Notes under the pieces: generated by a model | The model's input: only the letters and a program-made list of their open reading frames with translations | The model's database searches: none | Told to the model about the DNA's origin: nothing | Shown here: positions 1 through 11,384 of the stretch, piece after piece | How positions within the stretch are numbered: the first letter of the stretch is position 1 | How the letters are laid out: each line of letters opens with the position of its first letter | Assembly (NCBI GenBank): GCA_011109175.1 | Contig: RDEW01000035.1 | Location: forward strand, 510,902 to 574,901 | Direction: 5' to 3' | Length of the DNA stretch: 64,000 nt | DNA from: Dicyema japonicum | Lineage: Eukaryota; Dicyemida; Rhombozoa; Dicyemidae | Translations under genes and position numbers: made by a program

Positions 1-440
1 ATTTTAAAAGTGCTCTCAAAAACACTTAGAGACCAAACTGGTGGCCTTGCCACAATTTATGAACAATTTATCCGACCAACGATGACACATGCAAGTCCTT
101 CATGGCCAATACAGATCTCCCTCATTGAAACTATCCGCAATCGAGGAGACTGCAATAAGGTTAATTGGACCAGAACACAAAATCCAACCCATTGAAAACC
201 TCTTAATCGAATACAACGGAAACTCTTAAAGGAGGCTAGTCTACCGAGCTGCCCTCTATTCCATACACTATCGAAATATCTACAATCATACAGAAATTTT
301 GAGCCGATGCCATGTCCAATGAGAAGAGCTGTTCAGGATTCTCAACCCCGCCGGACTCGTCCTCTCCCTTGTCGGTCTGGGATCACTTAGTTAGATGAGA
401 ACTTTTATTTCTTTTTCTTTGACCCAGTGATCCTGGGGGT
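1..440 (+). mobile_element. LINE-A 3' fragment
   Basis: Decayed 3' end of a non-LTR retrotransposon. The first 190 bases still read as the region after the reverse-transcriptase palm (a stretch like TLRDQTGGLATIYEQFIRPT, comparable to VKTLLGQ..ALYVQFIPPSLTYGC in the copy near 6.4 kb). Around 365-440 it carries the family 3' tail: GGGATCACTTAG, a spacer, then CAGTGATCCTGGG and a run of TAA repeats. The two halves of the tail are complementary and could form a stem. No intact frame remains. The left edge is cut by the window. Confidence 0.7.
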
Positions 441-1560
441 AATAATAATAATAATGGTTAATCGCAAATGGATTGATTCTTATGTCCAATATGGATTTAC
501 CCAATATACTGGATCTGACAACGTCGATAAAGCGCAGTGTATAAATGCGACGTCATAATGGGAAACATCTCTTTGAAGCCGTCACAATTAAAAAAGACAT
601 AAGGAAAAAACTCACCCACAAAATGTTGACACTGTCGAAAGTTTTATAGCAAAAAGAACTAAATATAATAAATCTGGAAAACTTAGTAATTTCGGATTTA
701 GACCTTCATATGAGGTATTAATAATTGAAGCATTTATTTTGGATATCCCTAATTATTGCCAAAAACAAAGTATCTCACTCTTCTGGAGAAAATTTAATAA
801 AACCTGCCGACAATGGCAAGAATATTGCTCGATAAAGATGCCGTACAAAAATTTAAAAATGTACCTTTATCTAATGACACGAATCGAATACGAGACATGT
901 TTTGTAATGTTTTGGAACAACTCGTTATGAAAATAAAGCCATGCAGAATTAGTATACAATTGGATGAATCTACCGATATAACATATATAAATCAGTTGGT
1001 TGCATTTGTTCGTTTTGTCGACATGGAATCTATTTATGACGAGCTTTTATTTTGTTTGGAATTAACTGCAAGAACAACAGCTAATGGTATTTTTGATTTG
1101 TTTTCTGGTTTCTTACGTGACAATTGTATTCACTGGGATAAAGTTGGATCTATTTGTACAGATGGGTCACCAGTTTTGCAAGTTGACATTTAATTCGCTT
1201 TCGATTATGGAATTCTGTTATTAATGAATATCCAATCTTAAGTAAAAATGCACTGGAAGTGATAATTCCTTTCCAACCACTTATTTATGTGAAATGGCAA
1301 TGTCTTGTTATTCTGAAAAATAAAGTTCGCAACCGATTTAAAGTGGAAGACGATATGAGAATGGCACTTACCAACATTGTACCAAAAATTGAACAGCTAG
1401 TTTCTGAAAAGCAGGATAAAAAATCATACTAACTCTAAATAATATGATTTTTTAATTTTGTTAGTTTTTTTATTAAATTGTTTTGTCACATGTGGTCCCC
1501 AGAAAAATTCAACAGACTAAAGTGATCCCCGGTCAAAAAAAGGTTAAGAAACACTGCTGT
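441..1560 (+). mobile_element. hAT (ZBED5-like) transposon, degraded
   Basis: Remnant of a hAT-family DNA transposon. In order it shows the start of the BED-finger region (RKWIDSYVQYGFT near 460-510), the catalytic-core part (CRISIQLDESTDI near 940-975, with the typical FVRFVDMESIYDELLFCLEL following), an internal deletion after about 1190, and the C-terminal dimerisation part (KVRNRFKVEDDMRMAL, EQLVSEKQ near 1320-1420). The right end near 1530-1556 reads GGTTAAGAAACACTG, the reverse complement of a hAT terminal repeat beginning CAGTG. Several frameshifts and stops mean it is inactive. It resembles the ZBED5 type of transposase rather than a host gene. Confidence 0.82.
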
Positions 1561-2618
1561 AGATGGAATGAGAAAATCACAATGACACCGTGAAATGGTA
1601 TTAAAATGATAAACATGTTAGTTTGAAATGTTTCTTAGACGAAATATCCAACAAAAAGCCGTTTTTAGAAAATTCGTGAGTTTATAGAAAATTCGGATAT
1701 ATTCCTTCCTGGTTGAACGGGCATATCAGTTGACACGTTAGTATTTTTATTCGAAAACTCGTAAAATTAAAAAATCAATTATCAATAAAATTTTTGACTT
1801 TATTGACCTAAAATTAAGTTTTTACTTTTTTGAATTTATAATTTTTGATTTATATAATATTTTTGATTAAAAATTACATTTTATAAGTTTTGAACAATTT
1901 TAAAGACCATATGACTTTTTGACTTTATTGACAAAAATCGGTAATCAGTAAGAACTGAGGGCGAGCACGTATAAATATAAGGATTCTAAGCTCTATACAT
2001 GCTTGAAGGAGAAGCATGATAAGGTCACTGATGCACCATGTCAAGATCACGTGATTAGTTACTTTGGTTTTTGGAATTTTTATTAAAAAGACAAACAATC
2101 CAATAAGAATGTCAAACTTGTCAGTTGTACCTATAACCACGTGATGGAATTAAGGGGACTGGCAAAAATTCATTTCTGCTTCTAGCCACTTAAAAATTGA
2201 AGGCATCTTTGTGAGAGATGATTAGAATGAAGATCAGTTGAAAGTAACCTCTCTTAGTAACTACTATTTCAGCACACGAGATCTGGGGACTTCTATTAAA
2301 AGGATGAAACGTCTAATATACATAATCCTCCAGTAATTGCTCTTTTCCGACAGTCCCCCTTCATATACATAATCACGAGCCTTTCCATGTTGGTCCCCCT
2401 TAATAGAAAAAATCTTAAACAGTCCTTCATTCAAACATACTCTCAGGATAAACCAATCCTAGTAAAACAGGATCCTCATAAGGAAGTCTCCCCTCAAATA
2501 GATCCCTCTTGGTTAATTATAAAATTAAGACAAATAATGTTAATTGAGAGAATAATCAGATATAAGTAATAAAACCACAAATAGCATGAATAAAGTTACT
2601 ATTAGAATATATTAATAA
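1561..2618. other. Intergenic; AT-rich repeat and one LINE tail
   Basis: No gene recognised. About 1735-1950 is an A+T-rich repeat built around GACTTTATTGAC that recurs near 4395, 5030 and 5490. About 2035-2085 (AGATCACGTGATTAGTTACTTTGG) is a copy of the LINE 3' tail. A 60-codon frame at 2387-2569 has no recognisable features and I do not call it. Confidence 0.5.
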
Positions 2619-3176
2619 CTAAAATTCATCATCAATATAGACAAACTCAGAGTCATTCACAGATTCCCCGTCATCATCCTCACTCAGTGGAAATGAAGAA
2701 TCCATAGAGTTACTATCAACATTGGACTGATCTGTCCCCACAAGGCTAGGAATGGGGTCGGCACTCTCAAAAGACATCGAAGCGAGCTCATTTATGGATG
2801 AAAGGCAGAGATCCCTGATCTCACTGCTCACTTCTCCAGTCCCAAGAAGGTGTTCTACACTTAGTAAGCTAGGTACCCTGACTATCGATAAAGTCGATCC
2901 GTTCCTGGTAGATCTTGATGTAGTCATTGAGTCTCTGCTGGCTCATTATGAGGTAGGCTATGTATTCCAAGGATTTCCTCAGGATTTGTGTACGCGATAG
3001 CTGTCGTGGGAGTAAAAGATTACTTTCTCCTGGCAGTTTGGAATCACGTTTTGAAGATTCTGAAAACAGTCCTTGATGACTTCCCTTCGTTTTCTTTCCA
3101 ATGCATTGTGATGTCGCCGGCGATTTTGATCATCGTCGTCTTTAGGGGCTTCTCTGTTAGAATTGGGGCTCTGCAT
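2619..3176 (-). CDS. MAX: MAX-like bHLH-zipper transcription factor
   Basis: A complete three-exon gene: exons 3176-3024, 3000-2877 and 2854-2619 with introns of 23 and 22 nt, giving 170 residues in a closed frame. Residues about 20-50 form the basic region and helix 1 (HHNALERKRREVIKDCFQNL), with the His, Glu and Arg that in the MAX/MYC class contact the CACGTG E-box. Helix 2 starts at SRTQILRKSLEYIAYL after the first intron, matching MAX SRAQILDKATEYIQYM, and a short amphipathic zipper follows. The C-terminal 75 residues are acidic, ending YIDDEF. In the family, MAX is the obligate partner of MYC/MXD proteins in the nucleus. The first intron falls between the loop and helix 2. Upstream non-coding exons cannot be excluded. 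Confidence 0.9.
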
Positions 3177-5029
3177 TTGTCCCTAAATATTTTAAACTCG
3201 AACGACAATGTTGGGATGCTCGCAAATTTTATTTATATTTTTGAAAATTATTTATCTTTAGCAATTTTAATTAACTTTAATTTTTATAATAAAAGTTTAT
3301 TCTTAATTTTATACATTTTTTATATACTATCTCATGATCAAAGCTTTAATTTGGTTGAGATGATGACGTCCTCCTCTTGCACTCATGTCGTATACACGCT
3401 TGAATGATTTTTCTTAGTTCTCTACCCTTACCTTCAACCCCAGGGGCCTTAATGACTGGTCGAAAAGGCACCAACTATAACTGGACCTAGATAAATATCG
3501 ATGTTCAGTCTGCTGTTCCAAGAGACAAAGGCGAAAGGACTTGACAAACACTTTGGAAACTCAGATTAATTCTACTCCCATCGGACTGTAAACACTATGA
3601 ACATGGTTTCTTCGTGCACAAGGACTTACTTGCCGGATTACATTGCTTTTGGAAAATCAATGTTCGAATTCGACATACTTATTATTGATTTGAGTAAGGC
3701 AGATATCCTGAAAGTGAATTCGAGTCATATTGGGAAAGTTGAAGAATGGAAGAAGAGGCTAACTATCCTCATCACTTGAAAATGTACGGTTTCGTGGATA
3801 ATCAAGAACAGGGAGAAAGCTAATTGAGTCAATTACCTTGTAGTGTGAGTGGATCACAATGGATCTTTCAAAGATCATATTAATAGAAGGAAGAAACCTA
3901 AGACAATGTTATAATAGCTCTTATGCTTTCATCTTAATCATGAGACATCCCTGAAGGAACTGGGAAGTAAGCTTGGCTCTCGTCTCGTAGTCATACCAGG
4001 CAAACTGATAAATATTTGCTGCAAGGGAGAAAAGGTGGGTCTGTTGATTACAACTGTTGCAGTTTTCTCCACAAGCAGGTGACCCACGTGAAACCATTTT
4101 TGCGTGTTTATACAGCTAGAGTCATTCTTAATCCCGAGAGACATATGGTGTTCATATTAATTGACTCCTCCAGCCTCACTTTGAACTCATTAATTGGTTT
4201 CCAGGCTTTTTGGTTTCTTCCTTACAATCAACTGCGCCTAATGAACATATGAGAGTGTGCTCTACAAATCATAGATGAGTCTTCTCGTTTCCCACCATCA
4301 CGTCCTTTCCAAGTATTCGTCATCATTGGAATTCCTCCATTGGAGTAAGGAAGAGAAGTATTTTTATGCCGATTAGGCAGTGGCGTAGTGCGATTTTTAT
4401 TTTGACTTTATAAATCGAAATTGTGACCTAAAATTGACTTTATTGACTTTAAAATTCCAAAATTTTGACCTTTTTTTAATTTATATAAATTTATCTACAA
4501 AAAAATTTTTTAATATAAAAAACTAATCAAAATCTTTATTAAAATACAGATTTCTGTCCCCGAATATCAGATTTTCGAATCTATAATAAATGAAAATAAA
4601 ACCTCAAAAATAGCTTAATTCTGTCAATCTGCTTTTGGCATAAATTTTCTACACTTTTTCGGCAAGCGAAAGTAAAAGGAAGATTATGTCCAATACTCTC
4701 AAACAAGTCTTGTACTGTTCAGCTTATGCAAGGGAATATCGGATTCGACAAAAGCCTTAGTGACGTTATCGACCCATGTGTCGGCAGATGTGTCAATGTG
4801 TTTTATAGTCCTGACACCGGTAAAATAGTAATAAAAATAATAAACCTGCTAGTTTGGTGTGACTCTTAGACGATCTGTATGAATCAATAAAAATTGCTTT
4901 TTTGCAGCTACAAATGTCCCACATAAATTCCAAAAAAAGATTCAGGATATTTTCTAACAGACTTAATCTTTTCAATGTCATTCTTGATTGAACTCGGCAT
5001 CACAGTGAATGATGATAATTAATCCTATA
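3177..5029. other. Intergenic, no gene recognised
   Basis: Short open frames near 3597-3779, 3938-4144 and 4016-4252 show no domain, no tiny-intron pattern that extends them, and no similarity I recognise. About 4395-4600 is another copy of the A+T-rich GACTTTATTGAC repeat. Confidence 0.4.
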
Positions 5030-5590
5030 GTATTTTATTTAAAAACTCGAAAAATTAAACAATAAAAAAATAAAAATCAATAAAAATTTTGATTTCATTG
5101 ACCTAAAAAATTAAATTTTTATTTTTTGACATTACCCAAAATTTGACTTTTTTGACTTTATAACTTTTGATTAATATAATATTTTTGACGAGTGCGCTTC
5201 AAGGGCCTGCTCTGCAGCCGTAAAGGCGAAGAAGGTCAAACTCGAAAAATACGGCGGCCTTCCCGTTGATGTCCAATTTGTTCCGCTTGCTATGGAGACT
5301 TCCGGATCCTACTCCCCCTCTACACTAGAGTTTTTCGGACGTCTTGGAAACCGGATCACCTCATGCACTGGAGATCTCCGCGAACGCCGCTGGCTGTTTG
5401 AGCGAATTTCGCTCGCAATTCTGAGAGGGAACAGCCACGCAGTGAGGACGGCAGCTAACTGATGTTTCGTCCTTTTTTTATTTGATTTAATAAAATATTT
5501 TTTGATTAAAAACTACATTTTTATAAATTTTAAACAATTTTAAAGAATATATCAATTTTTGACTTTATTGACAAAAATCGGAACACCAAT
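5030..5590 (+). repeat. A+T-rich repeat split by a GC-rich insertion
   Basis: The repeat seen at 1735-1950 recurs here in two halves. The left half runs to about 5190 and ends in GATTAATATAATATTTTTGA. The right half resumes at about 5485 with GATTTAATAAAATATTTTTTGA and continues through ATTTTAAACAATTTTAAAG to TTTGACTTTATTGAC. The duplicated edge of about 20 bases looks like a target-site duplication around the LINE-C tail between them. Confidence 0.6.
5197..5470 (+). mobile_element. LINE-C reverse-transcriptase C-terminal tail
   Basis: A GC-rich block, unlike its A+T-rich flanks, that reads in one frame to a stop near 5462. The frame contains YGGLPVDVQFVPLAMETSG, then FFGRLGNRITSCTGDLRERR and WLFERISLAILRGNSHAVRT. 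The pattern of a Val-Pro..Glu-Thr motif, a GxRI..TGD motif and a FxRIS..(L/V)xRxN motif is the C-terminal end of a type of invertebrate retroelement polyprotein that I know from memory but cannot name with certainty. Related tails lie at 31015-31125 and 43890-44060 on the minus strand. Confidence 0.6.
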
Positions 5591-6815
5591 AGTTAGTGCT
5601 ATGTTTATTAACGTCATGTGGTTCGCCGTTTCTGGTGACGAAAACTGTGGAATATACTTCACAGACAAAAGAACCATCCTCTACGTCCAATCCAAGAGGA
5701 ATGTCCTTCTTGGACGGTCTCTTCACTGGCTTCTCTCCTGCCTTGATGGAAGCCACCTAATGCTTTCCGGCGATGTGAACTCCAATTCTGGACCTCGCAA
5801 ACCCATTATTTTGATTCAACTAAACATAAATGGAGTGAAAGGGAAAATCCTGGAACTCGGAAACCTCTTAAAAAATACTGACATTTGCCTACTCTAAGAG
5901 ACAAGACTGACTCCGTCTGTTTCCACTCCCGTTTTCCCAAACTATCACGTCATGGCGCGATCGCCTAGCTGGGCGGGGTGGTGTACTGCTTACCCTTATC
6001 AAAAAAAGAAATTCCGTACGCAAACGAAACTTTTGTCAACTCAATCTCCCGTCGAATATATTGGTATTCAGTCAAGACAAGCATCGGAAACATAAACCTA
6101 TTGAATGTGTATGTGCCACCGCCCAACTCATGACCAGTGCGTTAATACTGCTGTTTACCGGATACAAGCTTCATTGGACGATCTGAACTGTTGGCTCGTT
6201 AAGAACATTCTACATACAAGTCCCGAAAATTCTTATACAACAATTTTCACAACAAACAGAAGATTGACAAACTCCGCTCCATGTGTAACCATAAATGGAA
6301 ACTCAATCCCCACGACCAACTCGGAAAGATACTGGGCGTAACTTACGACCCACTCTTGACCTTCAGCAAACACATTGACAACGTCATCTCTTCGGCACAA
6401 CGAAAGCTAAATTTTGTTAAAACACTCCTTGGACAATATAATGGTGTTGCAACTCAAATTTGGACGCACTCTACGTCCAGTTTATTCCACCGTCTCTAAC
6501 CTACGGGTGTACTGCATGGGGAACCAACCTATCAAACAAAAATATAGAAAAAATTAATACATTCCAAAAAATGGCCGGTAAGGCTTTGCAAAGGGTTTCT
6601 TGGACACCTCTAAACCCAACACCTTTTGAGGAATTAGTTAGGAAAAACCAGAGTCTTACTACCTTCCAAAAAAGTTAGAAACCCCCGCCCAATCTGGAAA
6701 TGCGTTGGAACCCGGGAAGAACACCGAACAAGAATAAGATGGTTACTCGAAATGGTCGGAATCACCTGACGGCTATGTAGTTATTTAATTTGTCGGTGAT
6801 TTTTGGTTTTAATAA
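5590..6815 (+). mobile_element. LINE-A copy, internally deleted, 2A-like motif
   Basis: Non-LTR element with a leader of about 60 residues, a 2A-like motif GDVNSNSGP (5769-5795; canonical is GDVExNPGP), then directly the endonuclease start (IILIQLNINGVKGKILELGN...DICLL). After about 6060 it jumps to the region following the RT palm (YDPLLTFSKHIDNVISSAQRK, then LTYGCTAWGTNLSNKNIEKI), so most of the endonuclease and all of the RT fingers and palm are missing. The 3' end carries the tail stem (GAATCACC...GGTGATTT) followed by TAATAATAA. Several stops; inactive. Confidence 0.8.
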
Positions 6816-6844
6816 TAATTACTCCCTGAAATCATAAATTAAAC

Positions 6845-7175
6845 AAGTATTCATTGTTCCACGTTCAGCATCCACCACACATCCTCTTCCAAGCTTATTC
6901 GCCATTTAATGTGTAGTACAGCAATTCTATCTGAGACGGACCGCACCCGGGATATACATTTTGCGATGGATTGCAAATCCAAGTCCATAGAGACGACAGG
7001 TTGTTGAGAGGCATAGGCAGTAATTTCAATTTGCAATGCTACATAGTCCGCTATTTTCGTATCCTGTAGGCAAATGAATGTCTGTTTTGTTCCAGGTCTC
7101 GCACGAGCTCAAGTTTTTTATACATAGGATTGAGTCCTTTAGTGTTTAGGGTGCCAAGAGGGCTGGTAGATATCA
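6845..7175 (-). mobile_element. LINE-B endonuclease fragment
   Basis: On the minus strand two adjacent frames read as the N-terminus of an APE-type endonuclease: LGTLNTKGLNPMYKKLELVR, then after a one-base frame break CLQDTKIADYVALQIEITAY and VVSMDLDLQSIAKCISRV. The (G)(S/T)(L/F)N..L...LQ(E/D)TK pattern matches the other LINE-B endonuclease start at 48380-48059. It ends at a stop near 6851. Confidence 0.65.
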
Positions 7176-7376
7176 AACATGAAAAATACATTTATGCAAG
7201 AGAGCCACGTCACCACCTCAACTAAAAAAGTTATTAGCGACTTAAATTGCCCAAAAAAGTTTTGTTAGAAAAAAAACGAATTTTATTATTTTTTAGAAAT
7301 TTAAAATTTACTAAAACATTAAATAAGTTGGATTCTTAAAAATTGTATAAAATATTATAATCACCAAGGAAACAGA

Positions 7377-7775
7377 ATGGTTAACCTGATTGGGAGTGGA
7401 AAATTTTCGATCCGTAAATTACAAAACCGACGACAAATATCCGCCTCGCTTTCGTCATTGAATCGAACTCACAGTGTGACCCAACTCAGAGATGAGCTGG
7501 GCCCAGAAATCAATGAGATAAAGATGAGATCAGGGACTACTGAGGTAAAATTCGACGATGGAATGTGGACAGCACGTGATATTGAATATTTATTAAAGTG
7601 ACCTCGGATGGGAACACTTCTCGAGAAAATGACGTAAAGCTTAGCAAGGAAATGGATAAGATAGTAAAGGAGAACAACCTACTCAAAGTTAAGGTTGAAC
7701 TACTGCTTGATATGGTCCTGATTATATTTATGTTAGTTGGCTGAGGCTGAAATGAGAATTGAAAAACTCCAATAG
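7377..7775 (+). CDS. CBY1: Chibby homologue
   Basis: Complete three-exon gene, exons 7377-7575, 7599-7714 and 7737-7775, with introns of 23 and 22 nt and a closed frame of 117 residues (human CBY1 is about 126). The N-terminal half has the Chibby pattern SASLSSLNRTHS...LRDELGPEIN followed by KFDDGMWTA, matching KFENGQW. The C-terminal half is a coiled coil, KENNLLKVKVELLLDM then LAEAEMRIEKLQ, matching EENNLLRLKVDILLDMLSE. Known role of the family: antagonist of beta-catenin in Wnt signalling and a component of the basal body and ciliary transition zone. A ciliary role would suit a heavily ciliated animal; that is inference. It sits alone between LINE debris. Confidence 0.88.
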
Positions 7776-7854
7776 TTTGATAATTTAAATATTATGTTAC
7801 TTAAATTGTCTTAATTTCAGTAGTAGTTCTCTTTTCTGCTTTATGCCTTCTCTT

Positions 7855-7965
7855 ATTCCCCTTGGATCCACCTAACTCAGGAAACATCCAATGCCTGGCT
7901 GGCATTAAAAAGGACCCCATTCTCCCTAACTTCAGCGGAGGGGTTCCCATAATTGTCAGTACTTA
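7855..7965 (+). mobile_element. SINE2 fragment
   Basis: Reads GATCCACCTAACTCAGG, then CCAATGCCTGGCTGGCAT, AAAAGGACCCCATT and GGAGGGGTTCCCATAA. The same order of blocks (GATCCACCTGTCT, CCCAGTGCCAGGCTGGCAT, AAAAGGATCATTT, GGAGGGGTTTCCACAA) is found in the longer copies at 46862-47225 and 63290-63610. Confidence 0.6.
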
Positions 7966-8174
7966 GAAAAAACGCGGTTCTGGGAAAAGGGATTAGTTAT
8001 TCGATTAAATTGTTTGTAATTGAGTCGATTGTTAAAAAATATTTAATGTTAGCTATCTAAAAAAATATTACTATTTTATTTTTATCAGCTAAAAAATAAT
8101 TTATAATTATAAATTCCATCGCCCAAAACTAGAATTCCATCGCCTAAAGATAAGGGATAAACATCATGCCAAAC

Positions 8175-8275
8175 TGAAGTCTCTCTTGGAGCGTGCTGGG
8201 ATCACGTGATTAGTTAGTTTGGTGTTACCAGTGAACGCTCTTGTGATCCTTGCCTCGTAGTTAAATGACTTTAAT
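8175..8275 (+). mobile_element. LINE 3' tail, solitary copy
   Basis: Contains GCTGGGATCACGTGATTAG and TTAGTTTGGTGTTACC, the motif found at the 3' end of many LINE fragments here, followed by CTTGTGATCCTTGCC, which can pair with the GGATCAC. Confidence 0.55.
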
Positions 8276-11200
8276 TGTTTTAAAAATAATATTGTGAGTT
8301 GATTACATTCTCACCTTGACACCACGTGTTAACAATAGTTGGGTATGAGCTAGTCCTAAACACATTGTAAAGTCATTTGATATGCTTTTGAGACAAAGTG
8401 AAATGGGAATTGGGTTAATATTCCCAAACCTGAGCTTGTTGTTTATGTGGTGGCGCTTTTGTTACAGTCTAAGACGGTAGACATTTCGGTAAGAGTTTTC
8501 AAGGGTAGATTTTTCTAGAAATGGTTTAGCCAACTAGAGAGTTGTTGGTCATAGAAACCTTATCCGCAAACCATGACAGTTTCTGCCATGTCCGATGCAT
8601 GTTTGTGGTTTCATAAAGCACTTTTAGCAGTTTAACAGTCACTTGGGCTGTGGTCTCTCACCCAAGCTTACCGTGGTTATGGGTAACGAGGAATTAAAAT
8701 TCGATTCCGGAGAGAGAGCATGAGAAATGGCCGCGAGATCTATGGATTGCAGGAGTGAAAATTACCTGGTCTCGGTGTCCCTAATTTCATTATCTCGTTC
8801 ATCAAACATATAAAAATTAAAATTTCGACTTCTTTTAACTTGGGGACCCTTATGGTTTCTAGCCCTGCCTTGATGTCATAAGATCATTTTTACCAGAAAC
8901 CATGTAAAATTGCTTTATTCTAAAAGATGCCCACAAACAGACAGACAAATGTAATAATTTATAATATTAAGAGATACGGACGAGCATTATAAATTTTTAA
9001 AGTTTCAAGGTCAACAGTATGTATTAGAACAGTGTTTATCACCGAGCCTACAAATCTGCAAACTATTCAGGATTTTTTATTCATATATGTTGCAGAAATT
9101 GTCGCCAATACTGGAATTTCGTTTTATATAACCCTCATTGTCGAGAGTGTTATACCTCTCTGTGTAGAAATGTCTATGAAACATATTCCCCAAAAGAAAA
9201 TCTTCAGAATTAGGCCCACCGATTCCAGAGATGGCGGCAATCCAGCCGCCTCAAAAGAGCGCTTCATAACCCCATTGGTGGTGGCATGCTTTGGGAAGAT
9301 AGCGCTTCATACAGGCAACTGCTGAGACGTCAGGAAAGCGGATGAAGCCCTTGTAACGTTACTATAGAAAGGAAAAGGTTTAGTAACGTTACTATGCGAA
9401 AAAAAGGTTGGGAAACACTGTCTTGGGAACTTGGTCTTTCACGGAATCACTTATTTAATCCCAAAGTGTGCTATTGCTTAGTCACCAAGGGACTTGCGCC
9501 ATTTTGTGTATGCCAGCTTATTACGAACGCTTCATCAAGGAACCTAAGAATTATGTAGAATCATTAGATCTTCTCTCAGGGACAAGAAAGCGAGTCAGGG
9601 TGCTAACGAACAGCAATAGTCAATAAGTCAATCAATACACTAAATGGAGATCGATTATATGCTGAATTGATTGATGTCTAAAGGCTGTTGATCACTACTT
9701 TTTAATGAAAGTGAATAAAAAGTCAAGTCTCCCTGAATCTCTGAATGGACTCTTATTCTGCATTGGAGAGACATAAGTACAGTGAGACGTGTCTAAAATT
9801 AATTTATGATATTCAAATTCAGGGGGTGATTTTGCACGGAGATAGTCCGTGTTATTTGTAATAGTGCTCGATCTGCTATTAGAATTTAGACAAGTCGGCC
9901 TCTAATTTTTGGTTATTGTCGAACCAAGTTAAGGTGTTTGATGGTAGCCTCAGTTTAATGACGCGATCCGCCCCAATGTCGTTGACTATATGACAATCCT
10001 TTGTGTGGATCGCCTTGTAAATGGCCTCACGTTTGACATGCCTGTCCTAAATGATCCCGTTGAAAAGAAGATCCCATGGGGAAGAAATTGTCTTTTAGTT
10101 TTTATGTAGAATCCACATTGAATACTTGTGGAATTGTCCACCACTAACTTCTGACACGTGAGTAAGGTAACGAGGTCTAACTAACCTATCTAGCACGAGT
10201 ATTAACCATTGTTGTTGCCTCGTGTTCATAGCTCTCCCAAGAATTTTCTTATTCAGGAAAGTCTCCGGGTTACTGCAAGATGTGCAAGACCAGCGCCATT
10301 ACTTCAAAAACTACACAGGAAGACGGCTAAACACAAAAAGTAATGGGCTGTCTCATTACTTTCGTTAATTGTTGATGTGACACAGTAGGGCTATCGGTCG
10401 GGAAAATATTGATTATTAATCTTTGATGCCATGTGATAGTCGATACCGACTTTATTATTCCATCTTTAGTTGGAAAACCTTTAAAGTGTTACATTCAAGG
10501 TTATTAAACGTTGCTTAAATAAAAATCAAATTAAAGACAATTAAGTACTTTAAAGGAGCCAGGATTGTGTGAGCGTTCCATATGATCACTGACATTTCGA
10601 ACCTTTGCCTGACTATTTTATTCGAAGATGCGGAGTTGGCCCATTACTTTGTCAACTACAAAAGAGTAGTTGTAAATGGATTTAAGATGAGGATTGCTCA
10701 ACCATAGAACAAAGGATGTCGTAAATGATCATAAAATTCAGAGCGATCTTTCTCAAGTCAAACAAAACTATGTATTTCGCAGTTCATGAAAGATCAGAAG
10801 CCAAGGATTTCAATGTTAATTTTGCCTATCATAAACTGAAGCATAAGAATACAGTACGACTCTACTGACATGAAAGGATGTAATGAAAAAAGATTGTCAA
10901 AAGTGACATTTCGGTGTTTCAGTTAATGATTAGGTCTTATTTACCCCCGGTCCCTTCTAGTGAAAGAAACCGATGGCTAAAAACGTAACAGTCAAGAGTG
11001 GACGTTCCCAGAGATCTCCAAAGCAGAAACTAAGGAATCAATTCATTTCAACAACATGGGATAGCCTCTTTTAGACTATCCACTCCATAATTTTGCTCAT
11101 AGTGCAGATCAAACTATGGGACGATAACTTAGCGGATTTTTTCGGTTTTCTGTTTTTTCCATCTGGAAGGGTTGTGTTCAAGTTCGATGTAATCTTCAAT

Positions 11201-11384
11201 CTCATTATTTCTTCAGGTTTTCGAGTCAAATTCACCAAAAGAAATCCACCTTTCAAAGAAGATCACCAAAAATTCACAAAAGTTAAGGCAATTGTCCTCG
11301 AAGGTACAATTAAGCTCCCATGTGTCGCGTAAACAACAATTTTGTTCCATTTTACACAAGAAGACATGAAAAAATTCAAAGACC
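8276..11384. other. Intergenic, no gene recognised; scattered repeat fragments
   Basis: About 3.1 kb without a supportable gene. A 97-codon frame at 9032-9325 has no domain and no family resemblance. Near 9400 GGTTGGGAAACACTG resembles the end of a hAT terminal repeat. About 9960-10015 shares a block (CCCAATGTCGTTGACTATAT and CAATCCTTTGTGTGG) with 32055-32105. Confidence 0.45.
10940..11035 (+). repeat. GGTCCCTTC hairpin repeat, copy 1
   Basis: CCCCCGGTCCCTTCTAGTGA then AAGAAACCGATGGCTAA and AAGAGTGGACGTTCCCAGAG. Shared with 14790, 30208 and 56600. The core can fold as CCGGT...CCTTC / GAAGG...ACCGG. Confidence 0.55.

Noticed and set aside
4016-4252. A 78-codon gene
   Set aside because: Overlaps an equally open frame on the other strand and has no recognisable feature.
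9032-9325. A 97-codon gene
   Set aside because: No domain, no codon pattern, no extension by short introns, and next to hAT debris.
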